NCBI GenBank assembly: GCA_965202905.1
Contig: OZ241868.1
Coordinates: forward strand, 2,480,001 to 2,544,000
Direction of reading: 5' to 3'
Source: CAYFYS01 sp965202905
Lineage (GTDB): Bacteria; Pseudomonadota; Alphaproteobacteria; MPNO01
DNA length: 64,000 nucleotides
Under the pieces are notes generated by a model. The model had not been told where the DNA came from, did not search any database, and saw only the letters and a program-made list of their open reading frames with translations. Of the stretch, positions 52,994 to 62,471 are shown piece by piece (position 1 is the stretch's first letter; each line of letters opens with the position of its first letter). The position numbers were made by a program, and so were the translations under genes.

Positions 52994-53164
52994 ATGAGCG
53001 ACGGCGTGAAGAAGACTTTCAAAGATTACCCCCCGCAGGATGAGGCGCCGACGCGCTGGACCCGACCGACGATTCGCGAGCTGGGCTGCGTCCAGGTGAC
53101 GGAAAGCGGCACCCATAATGGTCTTCTTGAGACTGCAACATATAACGACAACGACGCATCGTGA
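52994..53164 (+). CDS. Lasso-peptide precursor P10
   Basis: 56 residues, in frame. The leader is the same as P8 up to RWTRP, then TIRELGCVQVTE. Core SGTHNGLLETATYNDNDAS: Ser1, Glu9, Tyr13, several Asn/Asp (possible hydroxylation sites), C-terminal Ser. It is followed at the stop codon by a perfect hairpin. Second half of the tandem unit that also contains H2 and P9. Confidence 0.85.
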   Translation: MSDGVKKTFKDYPPQDEAPTRWTRPTIRELGCVQVTESGTHNGLLETATYNDNDAS

Positions 53165-53181
53165 CGCACGGCCGCCGTCAC
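53161..53181 (+). terminator. Conserved hairpin at precursor stop codons
   Basis: GTGACG-CACGGCCGC-CGTCAC begins in the P10 TCG-TGA. The same sequence, with zero to two changes, follows P2, P5, P7, P9 and P12. No U-tract; it could attenuate transcription or protect the short mRNA. Confidence 0.55.
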
Positions 53182-53242
53182 TCTGCGGCGAGGGCGGTTT
53201 TCGTGGCGTCCCGCGCGTCGCTCGATCGACGATAACAGCCAG

Positions 53243-53554
53243 TCACACCCTGTCGTCCCGTTTTCGCGGCCGGATGACGCGCTGGAGAATGGCGCCGAGC
53301 GCCGCGCCGGTGAGGACCGACAGCGCAAGGGCGACCCAGCGCAGACCGGCGGACATCTCGCCGAACGGGACGCCGGTGAGAACGGACAGCGCCACGAACG
53401 GCGCCATGAAGGCCGTGCCGAGACCGGGCGACGCCTGAAGACCCAGAAACAGCCCGACAAAGGGCGCGAACAGGCCGAAAACGGCCCCCGCGATCAGTCC
53501 CGTCCGCAGGGATCGAAGACCGGTCGGCACGACGAGGCGGCGGGGCCGTTTCAT
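53243..53554 (-). CDS. Small membrane protein, copy 1
   Basis: 103 residues (MKRPRRLVVPTGLRSLRTGL...). Three hydrophobic segments (about 20-42, 45-66, 70-92) and basic ends (IRPRKRDDRV). Glycine-rich helices. Family unknown. Identical protein at 62641-62952 within a duplicated 1.1-kb block. Start overlaps the stop of the frame upstream by ATGA. Confidence 0.6.
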   Translation of the reverse strand: MKRPRRLVVPTGLRSLRTGLIAGAVFGLFAPFVGLFLGLQASPGLGTAFMAPFVALSVLTGVPFGEMSAGLRWVALALSVLTGAALGAILQRVIRPRKRDDRV

Positions 53555-53940
53555 TGGTTTCGCGCCTGCCCTTTCGGTACGCGCCACCCCACACCGTCTT
53601 TGCCCGTGACCCGTTGTTTCTCAACGTCCCTCCAAGGGGGTCCCGATGCGACGACCGGCGAAAGATCTTGCCGACCGATCGCGCATCGCGGCCGTCCTCG
53701 ACGCCCGCCTGCATCGTGGCCCGTGGGCGCGCCTTGTCGTGACCGGGCGGGGCGTGATCGGATGTGGCGTGATCGGGCGGGGCGTGATCGGGCGGGGCGT
53801 CGAGGCGAGCGAGCGCCCGGCGGCGGGGCGTTCCGCATCGCCGGCGCAAGCGCTGCATCCGCCAGCCCGGTCGCCGCTGGCGACGGCGCGGGTTGGACGG
53901 CCCCGACCTCGCCCGGCGCGGGAACCCGGCTGGCGGTCAT
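53551..53940 (-). CDS. Pro/Arg-rich hypothetical frame downstream of H3
   Basis: 129-codon frame that starts at the H3 stop (ATGA) and ends at the membrane-protein start (ATGA). Composition is Pro/Arg/Ala-rich and includes a 15-bp tandem repeat (GGGCGGGGCGTGATC family, 53745-53800). The matching region at 62.95-63.34 kb has indels, so coding is doubtful. Confidence 0.3.
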   Translation of the reverse strand: MTASRVPAPGEVGAVQPAPSPAATGLADAALAPAMRNAPPPGARSPRRPARSRPARSRHIRSRPARSRQGAPTGHDAGGRRGRPRCAIGRQDLSPVVASGPPWRDVEKQRVTGKDGVGWRVPKGQARNQ

Positions 53941-54261
53941 TGGTTCGTCCCCGTCGGCGCCGTGCGCGCGATCAACGCTTCGAGCGCCCGCATCGCTTCG
54001 GCGTGGCTGTCTGCGTGCGCTTGCATGGTTTCGGCGTGCGCCTGCATCGCTTCTGCGTGACGCTGGTCATCGGTGACGCGCCCGGCGGCGATCCCGGCGT
54101 CGCGCGCGCTGGCGTTCTGCTGCATCAGCCGCAAGCCCCAGGCGATCAGGAGGCATTGCGCGATCCCGATGGCGACGCCGCCGACGGTGGCCCATGCGGA
54201 GACTTCCTGCCAGCCCAGCGAGGCGGTGAAAGGCCAGCGTGGCGGTTTCGAACCCGGTCAT
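53937..54261 (-). pseudogene. H3, frameshifted copy of the small membrane protein
   Basis: A 2-bp deletion near codon 12 (the AASLG region) breaks the frame. The tail has the largest number of HAEAMQAH-type units (three) of all copies. Otherwise as H1/H2. Confidence 0.65.
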
Positions 54262-54319
54262 GGCGGACCCCCTCTGTTCCGATGATGCTCGTTGGCGACG
54301 GACGGCGCAATTCGACATC

Positions 54320-54480
54320 GACCGACGGCCGCCGGTCAGTACGATCGGCGCGTGTCGAAGGCGGCGGTTGAGGGCGTTCCTTCGCGCGCCGCGGCGTCGA
54401 CCGAGGCGCTGGTCGTGGAGGCGCGGTCAGCTATCGCGCGCGCCCATGCGGCGCCGGCTGGAGACCCGTATTCGCGCCGG
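54320..54480 (+). pseudogene. Promoter-like repeat plus B2 N-terminal fragment
   Basis: A degenerate palindromic promoter (ATCGACCGACGGCCGCCGGTC...TACGAT), then short B2 5' blocks (RRLRAFLRAP-like, ALVVEA, RRLETRIRAGDP) with deletions. No precursor follows; the sequence runs into H4's 3' end. Confidence 0.55.
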
Positions 54481-54537
54481 CGACCCGCGCGGGTTGGACG
54501 GCCCCGACCTCGCCCGGCGCGGGAACCCGGCTGGCGG

Positions 54538-54843
54538 TCATCGGCTGGTCCCCGTCGGCGCCGTGCGCGCGATCAATGCTTCGAGCGCCCGCATCGCTTC
54601 GGCGTGGTTGGCGGCGTGCGCCTGCATGGCTTCTACATGACGCTGGTCATCGGTGGCGCGCCCGGCGGCGATCCCGGCGTCGCGCGCGCTGGCGTTCTGC
54701 TGCATCAGCCGCAAGCCCCAGGCAATGAGGGCGCATTGCGCGATCCCGATGGCGACGCCGCCGACGGTCGCCCATGCGGAGACTTCCTGCCAGCCCAGCG
54801 AGGCGGCGTGAAAGGCCAGCGTGGCGGTTTCGAACCCGGTCAT
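54538..54843 (-). CDS. Small membrane/coiled-coil protein H4
   Basis: 101 residues: MTGFETATLAFHAASLGWQEVSAW, TM segment with CALIAWGL, tail QRHVEAMQAHAANHAEAMRALEAL. Intact. Divergent from P11. Confidence 0.6.
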   Translation of the reverse strand: MTGFETATLAFHAASLGWQEVSAWATVGGVAIGIAQCALIAWGLRLMQQNASARDAGIAAGRATDDQRHVEAMQAHAANHAEAMRALEALIARTAPTGTSR

Positions 54844-54889
54844 GGCTCGTTCCGATGATGCTCGTTGGCGACGGACGGCGCAATTCACG

Positions 54890-54918
54890 TTGACCGACGG
54901 GCCGCCGGTAAATACGAT
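54890..54918 (+). promoter_or_regulatory. Palindromic-spacer promoter of P11
   Basis: TTGACC (54890-54895), 17 bp, TACGAT (54913-54918); spacer palindrome ACCGACGGGCCGCCGGT with one mismatch. Confidence 0.6.
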
Positions 54919-54997
54919 TAGCGCGTGCCGAATGTGGATCGCTCACAGGCGGCCGACGGCATGACAGAACCCAACTCTTGACTCCGGGAGAGACAAC

Positions 54998-55187
54998 ATG
55001 CCCAACCACCGAGACGCCCTCCGTACCCCCCCCCCCCCAGGATGAGGCGCGGAAACGCTGGACCAGGCCGATCGTCCGCGAATGGGACGGCATGACAGAG
55101 ACGACGAGCGATGTCTTCACGTCCAGTAAAGACACTACCGCGGAAGATGAGGGTACATACAGCTATATGAATACCAACGCGTCATGA
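54998..55187 (+). CDS. Lasso-peptide precursor P11 (poly-C, out of frame from its ATG)
   Basis: ATG 54998 with GGGAGAG upstream; leader start MPNHRDALR, then 13 C (55026-55038). 12 or 15 C would be in frame. The core frame gives RWTRPIVREWDGMTETT and a 26-residue core beginning SDVFTSSKD: Ser1, Asp9 instead of Glu9, a long acidic stretch, Tyr-Ser-Tyr and the end NTNAS. A TTG at 54978 opens this frame but has no ribosome-binding site. It is the most diverged member. Confidence 0.65.
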
Positions 55188-55380
55188 TGTAAGGCGCAAT
55201 TCGCGATCCGCAGGCATGGGGCCAGCCACGGGGGCAGCCACGGCGGCCGGGCAGGTTCCTGGGGGGCGGGCCGCCGGGTTCGATGAGACGGAACCGCCCG
55301 AGAGAGCTCGTCGGGATATGTCGTGGCGCCGCCGCGCCCGCCGGCCGTCCCCCCGCCGGGGCTGTCCCGGCAACGACGCC

Positions 55381-55890
55381 ATGACCTCCGCGCGTTTCGC
55401 CGTGGCGGTTGCGGCCCTTTTTCTGGTCCGCCCGGCGGCGGCCGGGACTCCCTTTTCTGGCCGGCCCGGCGGCGGCCGGGACTGTGGTCGATCTTGAACC
55501 CGTGCTCGTCGTCGACGCCTCACGCAGCATCGACGGCTATATGTACAGCCTGCAAGGCGAGGGTTACGCCCAGGCGCCGACCCGTCCCGAGGCGATCCGC
55601 GCGATTGCTTCGGGCTTGCGGGCTTGGCGCGGCGGGTAGCGGCCGCCTGTGTCGAGCGGTCGGGTCGGGCCGAACAGGCCGACTGGCCATCCTGGTCGAC
55701 TGAACGGCGATCGACGGCCCGGCCTCCGCAGCGTCATTCGCCAAAACCCCGCGCCAAAACCCTGATGGGCCTGCCGCGACGCTCTTCCGACGGCGCCGGA
55801 CCCGGCGCGGCCATCGACTTCGCCGCCGGGCAGTTCGGCGGCAACGGGTTCGGCGGCGCCCGCCGGGCGATCGACGCCTCCGGCGCCGTC
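55381..55890 (+). pseudogene. DUF1194 (VWA-like) secreted protein, decayed
   Basis: Begins MTSARFAVAVAALFLVRPAAAGT (signal peptide). A 31-bp duplication at about 55430-55488 then shifts the frame before VVDLEPVLVVDASRSIDGYMYSLQGEGYAQA, the DUF1194 N-terminus. Further breaks follow, but blocks for the W-S-G-x-A-E-Q region and LPRRSSDGxxPGAAIDFAAGQF...FGGARRAID are readable. It ends in a 13-bp repeat array. Confidence 0.7.
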
Positions 55891-55901
55891 CGCCTCATAC
55901 C

Positions 55902-56030
55902 GGTCCTCCCACCCGGTCCTCCCACCCGGTCCTCCCACCCGGTCCTCCCACCCGGTCCTCCCACCCGGTCCTCCCACCCGGTCCTCCCACCCGGTCCTCC
56001 CACCCGGTCCTCCCACCCGGTCCTCCCAGT
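55902..56030. repeat. 13-bp tandem repeat, ten copies
   Basis: GGTCCTCCCACCC repeated every 13 bp from 55902, the last copy degenerate at 56019-56030. It is followed by GGCGTAACGT twice. It is a minisatellite-like array at the end of the DUF1194 remnant, not CRISPR, since there are no spacers. Confidence 0.95.
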
Positions 56031-56189
56031 GGCGTAACGTGGCGGCGTAACGTGGCGACGGGACGCCCAACGCCTCCGCCGCCTGCTCCTGTATCAACTC
56101 CCGGGCCTGCCGCCTCGAATGAAGCTCCTCGACCTTCATCGCTCGTCGTCCTTGCAAGACCTCTGTTGTGCAAGACCTCCGCCGGCTTC

Positions 56190-56330
56190 ATGGCGCCGCT
56201 TCTGCGAGGCGACGGCGAACCGGACGGATCGCCCGGACGGATCGCATGACGCCGGCGCCGGACATGACGCTCGTCAGCAACTCAGCAACACGGGTTAGCG
56301 ACGCGCGCGGCCGCGCGCGTTGACAAGCGC
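56190..56330. repeat. Right copy of an island-flanking repeat
   Basis: Diverged direct copy of 41003-41110 (CTGCGAGGCGACGGCGAACCGG...GACGCCGGCGCCGGACATGACGCTCGT...GGTTAGCGACGCG), with a small internal duplication of CGGACGGATCGC. Confidence 0.6.
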
Positions 56331-56505
56331 GATCCGCCAACGCATCCTGACCGCAAGGCGACGGCAGGCCTTGGGAGCGGGCCCAATCGATCGCCGGATA
56401 ACTCGGGGCAGGATCGCCCGGCGCGGCTGGGCGCGGTGGGGGACAGGAATTGGCGCTGCGCGTTGACGTGGCCGCCCGCGGCGGCGTCCGGACCGCGGCG
56501 ATGCG

Positions 56506-57561
56506 ATGAGCGGTATTTCGGAAGGCGCGGTTCGTTGCGCCGTACCGGTGTGCGCCGTACTGGTGTGCGCGGTCCTTGTCGGCGCCGCCTCGCCGGCGAT
56601 GCCGGCTTCGGAGACGATCGGTCCGACCAGGGTCTCCGGCGATCCGACCAGGGTCTCCGGGCTGGGCGCCGGTGCGCCCGGATCGGCCCGGGCGGCCGCC
56701 GTTTCCTTCGCGCCCGGGGTCCTGCTGCGCGCCGGGGTCCCGCCGCGCGGCGAAATCCCGGTTCGGGCCCGAACGACCGCGGCGCTGGCCGACGCCTTCG
56801 ACCGGCATGGCTATCGCCTCGACGACGTGCGCCGGTTCGGCGCCGTACCGCGGCTGTTCGTAGCGACCGCGCCGCCGGATCTGTCCGCCGTGGCCCGGGT
56901 GGCCGATCGCAAGGCGCTGTTCATACGGATCGTTCTGCCGCTGGTGCTCGCGGTCAACGAGACGATCGCCGGAAACCGCGCCCGGATCGAGCGGTTGCGC
57001 GCCAGGCTGGCCGAGCCGCGGCGCCTGACGGTCGAACAGGAGCAATGGCTCGCCGCGATGTTCAGCCGCTACGACGCGCCGATGTTCGACTTCGCCGAGC
57101 TGCTGCGCCGGGTCGACGTCATCGTGCCATCGCTCGCCATCGCCCAGAGCGCGGAGGAAAGCGGCTGGGGCACCTCGCGGTTCGCGCGCAAGGCCAACGC
57201 CCTGTTCGGGCAGCGGATCTTCAAGGGGAGCAACGGGCTCGTCCCGCTCGCGCGGGAGCCCGGCGCGCGCCACCGCGTGCGCGCCTTCGACCATCTGCTG
57301 GACAGCGCGCGGGCCTACGCCGCCAATCTCAACTCGCACCCCGCCTATGCCAGGTTCCGCGCGGTGCGGGCCGGGCTGCGCCGCCGGAACCGCCCGTTCG
57401 ACGGGCTGGAACTGGCCAGGACGCTGCGGTTCTATTCCGAACGTCGGGGCGCCTATGTCGCGACCATACGGCGGATCATCCGCATCAATCGGCTGACGGT
57501 CTTCGACGGCGCCCGTCTGGGCGGGGCGACGCCGGACCTCGCGCACGACTCCGAGGGCTGA
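56506..57561 (+). CDS. Bax-like glucosaminidase-domain protein
   Basis: 351 residues. N-terminal hydrophobic signal (VPVCAVLVCAVLVGAASPAMPA). The C-terminal two-thirds carry IVPSLAIAQSAEESGWGTSRFARKANALFGQ, the GH73/Bax core with a likely catalytic Glu, then LNSHPAYARFRAVR. Predicted peptidoglycan N-acetylglucosaminidase in the periplasm. A short in-frame repeat (GPTRVSGDPTRVSG) follows the signal. It marks return to ordinary chromosome. Confidence 0.82.
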   Translation: MSGISEGAVRCAVPVCAVLVCAVLVGAASPAMPASETIGPTRVSGDPTRVSGLGAGAPGSARAAAVSFAPGVLLRAGVPPRGEIPVRARTTAALADAFDRHGYRLDDVRRFGAVPRLFVATAPPDLSAVARVADRKALFIRIVLPLVLAVNETIAGNRARIERLRARLAEPRRLTVEQEQWLAAMFSRYDAPMFDFAELLRRVDVIVPSLAIAQSAEESGWGTSRFARKANALFGQRIFKGSNGLVPLAREPGARHRVRAFDHLLDSARAYAANLNSHPAYARFRAVRAGLRRRNRPFDGLELARTLRFYSERRGAYVATIRRIIRINRLTVFDGARLGGATPDLAHDSEG

Positions 57562-57567
57562 TCGGAT

Positions 57568-57742
57568 ACCGCCGGTTCGAACCTTTCGCTTCGAACCGCT
57601 GGTTTCGTGTCGATGGATCGACTCATCGAGACATCGGAATGCGTCATGGTCGCCCGATCGTCATCGGCCAGGGGATTTCAGCCGGGGGATTTCAGCCGGG
57701 GGATTTCAGCCGGGGATTCGAATGTCCCGGTCGATCCGCTAG
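57568..57742. repeat. Palindromic intergenic element, copy 2
   Basis: Same plan as the element next to mutS: a TTCGAA-containing hairpin, a second stem (GGATCGACTCATCGAGACAT with ATGTCCCGGTCGATCC) and the end CCGCTAGC. Three 14-bp units GGGGATTTCAGCCG (57671-57712) are inserted in the second loop. Its end supplies the stop codon of the convergent deacetylase gene. Confidence 0.75.
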
Positions 57743-58809
57743 CCGCGCGGCAGGTAGAACTGCATACCGTACCAGCGCCAGCGCCCGTCGCGCGCCGGCA
57801 TGGTGCAGTTGATCCGCGCCCGCCCCGGCGACAGCGGCTGGTCCAGCCGCACCTCGATCCGCGCGCCGCCCAGGCGCTCGATGCGCGTCCTGCCCTGGCC
57901 CGAGGCGTAGCACGCCAGGGCGTCGATACGCTCGAGCGCCTTGCCGAACACCGTGAACCCGAAATTCGGCGGATTGGTCCCGGCGTTCAGCAGCGGGTCG
58001 AGCGGCGTGACGTCCGTGACCCGTAGCGGCAGCGCGCCGGCCGCCAGCCGGAACCGGCCGATGTCGCCATGCGCCTCGTTCATCGCGAACCGCGGCAGGA
58101 AATGAAACCGCGAGCCCCGGTGAAGGACGCCGGAATGCTGGCCGAACGCGGCCGTGAACCCGTGTTCGACGACGATGTCGCGCACCTCCAGCGACATCTC
58201 GCCGAAGGGGTAGGCGAACAGCCTCGGCGTGCGGCCGAGCTCCTCCTCGAAGCGCCGGTTGGACTCGGCGATCTCGCGCGCGTTCTCGCCGCGGCTCGCC
58301 AGCGGCATGTGGAGGTGCGAGGCGGTCTGGCTGCCGATGGTCACGCCGTCGCCGACGAGGTCGCGGATCTGGTCCCAGCTCATGTAGCCGCGAACCCGGT
58401 CGTCTATCGGATCGGTGGCGACGAACAGCGTGAACGGCAGCCCCGCCTTGCGCAGCCGCGGCCAGGCCTCGGCGTGGACGGAGAGATAAGCGTCGTCGAC
58501 GCTGAGACCGATCGTGCGGTCCGGCAGCGCGCGGCCGATGCGCAGCGAGGCGAGGATCTCCGGGATCGGCAGCACGTTCAGCCCGCGCTCTTCGATCTCG
58601 GCGATATGGGCATCGAACTGATCGAGGCGTATATTGGTAGACGGCGTCGCGCCCTCGCCGAAACGGTGATACATCAGAATCACGGCCGAGTCCGCCGCCT
58701 CGGCGCCCGGCGCGCCGGCAAGGCCGATGAGTCCGGTCAAGCCCGCGCCGGCAAGGCCGGCAAGGCCGATGAGTCCGGCTGCCCAGGCCGCGCGCAACGA
58801 ACGAGTCAT
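57739..58809 (-). CDS. Polysaccharide deacetylase family protein
   Basis: About 356 residues from ATG 58809. N-terminal signal with a Gly/Leu/Ala repeat (AAGLIGLAGLAGAGLTGLIGL). NodB-like motifs: ILMYHRFG, LSVDDAYLS (catalytic Asp pair) and a divergent SQTASHLHM His motif; FAYPFGE. Exported carbohydrate esterase; substrate unknown. An in-frame Met at 58878 lies before a better start. Confidence 0.8.
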   Translation of the reverse strand: MTRSLRAAWAAGLIGLAGLAGAGLTGLIGLAGAPGAEAADSAVILMYHRFGEGATPSTNIRLDQFDAHIAEIEERGLNVLPIPEILASLRIGRALPDRTIGLSVDDAYLSVHAEAWPRLRKAGLPFTLFVATDPIDDRVRGYMSWDQIRDLVGDGVTIGSQTASHLHMPLASRGENAREIAESNRRFEEELGRTPRLFAYPFGEMSLEVRDIVVEHGFTAAFGQHSGVLHRGSRFHFLPRFAMNEAHGDIGRFRLAAGALPLRVTDVTPLDPLLNAGTNPPNFGFTVFGKALERIDALACYASGQGRTRIERLGGARIEVRLDQPLSPGRARINCTMPARDGRWRWYGMQFYLPRG

Positions 58810-59139
58810 GGCAGGGACCTCGATGAGCGGCGTCCCGGCGGCGTCCCGCCGCCGTCCCAGTGACGCCCCGGTGTCCAAAGCCCAGCTGGCGCCGTTTTTA
58901 GCGCATGTCGGAACGGGGCGGCAAGCGGCGACTCGCGCCGTTCGAAGGCCGGAGCGCTCCGCCTTCGGAGCGCCGCCCCGCCGGCCTCGTATGGTCGGTT
59001 GGCGCGCTCATCCGGCGCGGGCCTTTACAGGGCCATTGCAGGGCCTTTACAGGTCCTTTGCAGGGACCGGACCCGCCGCTATGGTTCGGCCGCCCGGGGA
59101 AATCGAGCCTGGGGAAATCGAGCAAGCGGGAGACGGCCG
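58810..59139. other. 330-bp divergent intergenic region
   Basis: Contains a short degenerate tandem repeat (AGGGCC(A/T)TT(T/G)(A/C)C-type units, 59022-59068) upstream of the SDR gene. No gene recognised. Confidence 0.5.
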
Positions 59140-59976
59140 GTGGCGGGCGCGCTGTGCGGAAGAGTGGTGTTGATGACCGGGGCCGGCGGCGGCATGGGAA
59201 GCGCGATGACCCTGGGCCTGATCGGCGAGGGCGCGGATGTGCTGGCGGTCGACATGCGCGAGGACGAACTACGGGCGCTGGCCGGGGAGGCCAGGAAGCG
59301 CAACGGACCCGGGCGGGTCGAGCCAGCCGTCGCCGACATCGCCGACGCGCCCGCCTGCGAAGCCCTGGTGCGGCGCGCGATCGAGACCCTCGGCGGGCTG
59401 CATATGCTGGTCAACAACGCCGGCGTCGGTATGCAGACCATCCGCGAGACCTACATGAACGAGCCGGTCTCGTTCTGGGAGGCGGACATCGACCGCTGGC
59501 AGCGGATGATGGACGTGAACTTCAAGGCGCCCTTCATGCTGGCGAAGTTCGCCGCGCCGCACATGACGGCGCAGGGCTGGGGCCGGATCGTCAACGTCAC
59601 CACCAGCCTCGACACCATGCACCGGAAGGCCTACACGCCCTACGGCCAGTCCAAGGCCGCGCTGGAGGCCGCGACCGCGACCTGGGCGAAGGACCTCGAA
59701 GGGACAGGGGTGACGGTAAACGCGCTGGTCCCGGGCGGACCGACCGACACCGGCTTCATCCCGGCCGATGCGCCGTTCGACCGCGCCGCCCTGATCCAGC
59801 CGGACGTCATGGTCGCGCCGATCCTGTGGCTCGCCTCCGGGGACTCCGACGGGGTGAGCGATTGCCGGTTCGTCGGCGCCGACTTCGACCCGGCCATCCC
59901 GCCCGCCGCCGCCGTCCGGGCACCCGCCGCCTGGCCCGGCGTCGGCGCAGCCGCGTCCTGGCCCGGGGCACGCTGA
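59140..59976 (+). CDS. SDR family oxidoreductase
   Basis: 278 residues from GTG 59140 with GCGGGAGAC upstream. TGAGGGMGS cofactor motif, NNAGVGM, and the catalytic TTSLDTMHRKAYTPYGQSK. The C-terminal 25 residues are Ala/Pro-rich. Substrate unknown. 4 bp before cysQ, so likely cotranscribed. Confidence 0.8.
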   Translation: MAGALCGRVVLMTGAGGGMGSAMTLGLIGEGADVLAVDMREDELRALAGEARKRNGPGRVEPAVADIADAPACEALVRRAIETLGGLHMLVNNAGVGMQTIRETYMNEPVSFWEADIDRWQRMMDVNFKAPFMLAKFAAPHMTAQGWGRIVNVTTSLDTMHRKAYTPYGQSKAALEAATATWAKDLEGTGVTVNALVPGGPTDTGFIPADAPFDRAALIQPDVMVAPILWLASGDSDGVSDCRFVGADFDPAIPPAAAVRAPAAWPGVGAAASWPGAR

Positions 59977-59980
59977 GCCG

Positions 59981-60763
<783 letters not shown>

Positions 60764-60776
60764 GGCCATCGCCCCC

Positions 60777-61835
<1,059 letters not shown>

Positions 61836-62102
61836 CCGCCGCGCCGACCGGGGTCGGGCTCGCCGGCGGCGCGGCGCCGATCGCCGCGCGCATGGACGAG
61901 GCGGAGTCGACGAGGCGGAGTCCTGCGCCGACCGCCCGACCGGCCCGCCCTCGCCCCCGCCCTCGATCGTGTCCGCTTCGTGTCGGCGAACCGGTCGCCG
62001 CCGTCGTCGCGACCGGGCTCTGCCGGGCCGGCGACGCCTGCGCGCCGATCGAAATCGGCGCCCGGTGAAGTTCTCGTTGACAGGCGCGCCGCCGGTAAAG
62101 AT

Positions 62103-62300
62103 GTTTGAAGGGTGCCAAACTCGGGCCGCTCGCAGGCGGTCTTGGCCCGAGTGCTCGGTGTAGCGGGATCGAAGATCCGGGCGATCCCGGTCGATATCGG
62201 CGGCGGGTTTGGCGTCGAGACGCCGCTCTGCGCCGAGGAGGTCGTGACGGCCTCGGCGGCGCGGCTGGCCGGTGGAATGGACGCAAGACCGGATCGAGCG
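62103..62300 (+). pseudogene. Xanthine-dehydrogenase-family molybdopterin subunit fragment
   Basis: Reads LARVLGVAGSKIRAIPVDIGGGFGVETPLCAEEVVTASAARLAGG, then after a frame change VEWTQDRIE. This matches the molybdopterin-binding subunit around its GGGFG motif. Only ~60 codons survive. A weak promoter-like palindrome (TTGACAGGCGCGCCGCCGGTAAAGATG, 62074-62100 region) precedes it. Confidence 0.6.
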
Positions 62301-62312
62301 CCGTTCATCCCA

Positions 62313-62400
62313 GGGCGATTCTGGCCCAGGGCGATTCTGGCCCAAGGCGATTCTGGCCCGGCTCCCGGTCGGCCACGCGATCGACGTTCACTGCACGAAG
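62313..62400 (+). pseudogene. Beta-hydroxylase fragment with triplicated 16-bp unit
   Basis: AGGGCGATTCTGGCCC occurs three times, then GGCTCCCGGTCGGCCACGCG and ATCGACGTTCACTGC, which align with the hydroxylase gene block KAMLARLMAGHGIDVH. Confidence 0.55.
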
Positions 62401-62471
62401 CGTTGCCGGCTCTATCCAGGGGCAGCCGCGGGGGCCGGGTGGGTTCCTGGCGGCGGGTCGCTGGGTTCGAT

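Noticed and set aside
55902..56030. CRISPR-like array
   Set aside because: The 13-bp units are directly adjacent with no spacers, and no cas genes are near; it is a simple tandem repeat.
57671..57712. Three GGGGATTTCAGCCG units as NF-kB-like or regulator sites
   Set aside because: They are a simple triplication inside the loop of the palindromic element and are missing in its first copy.
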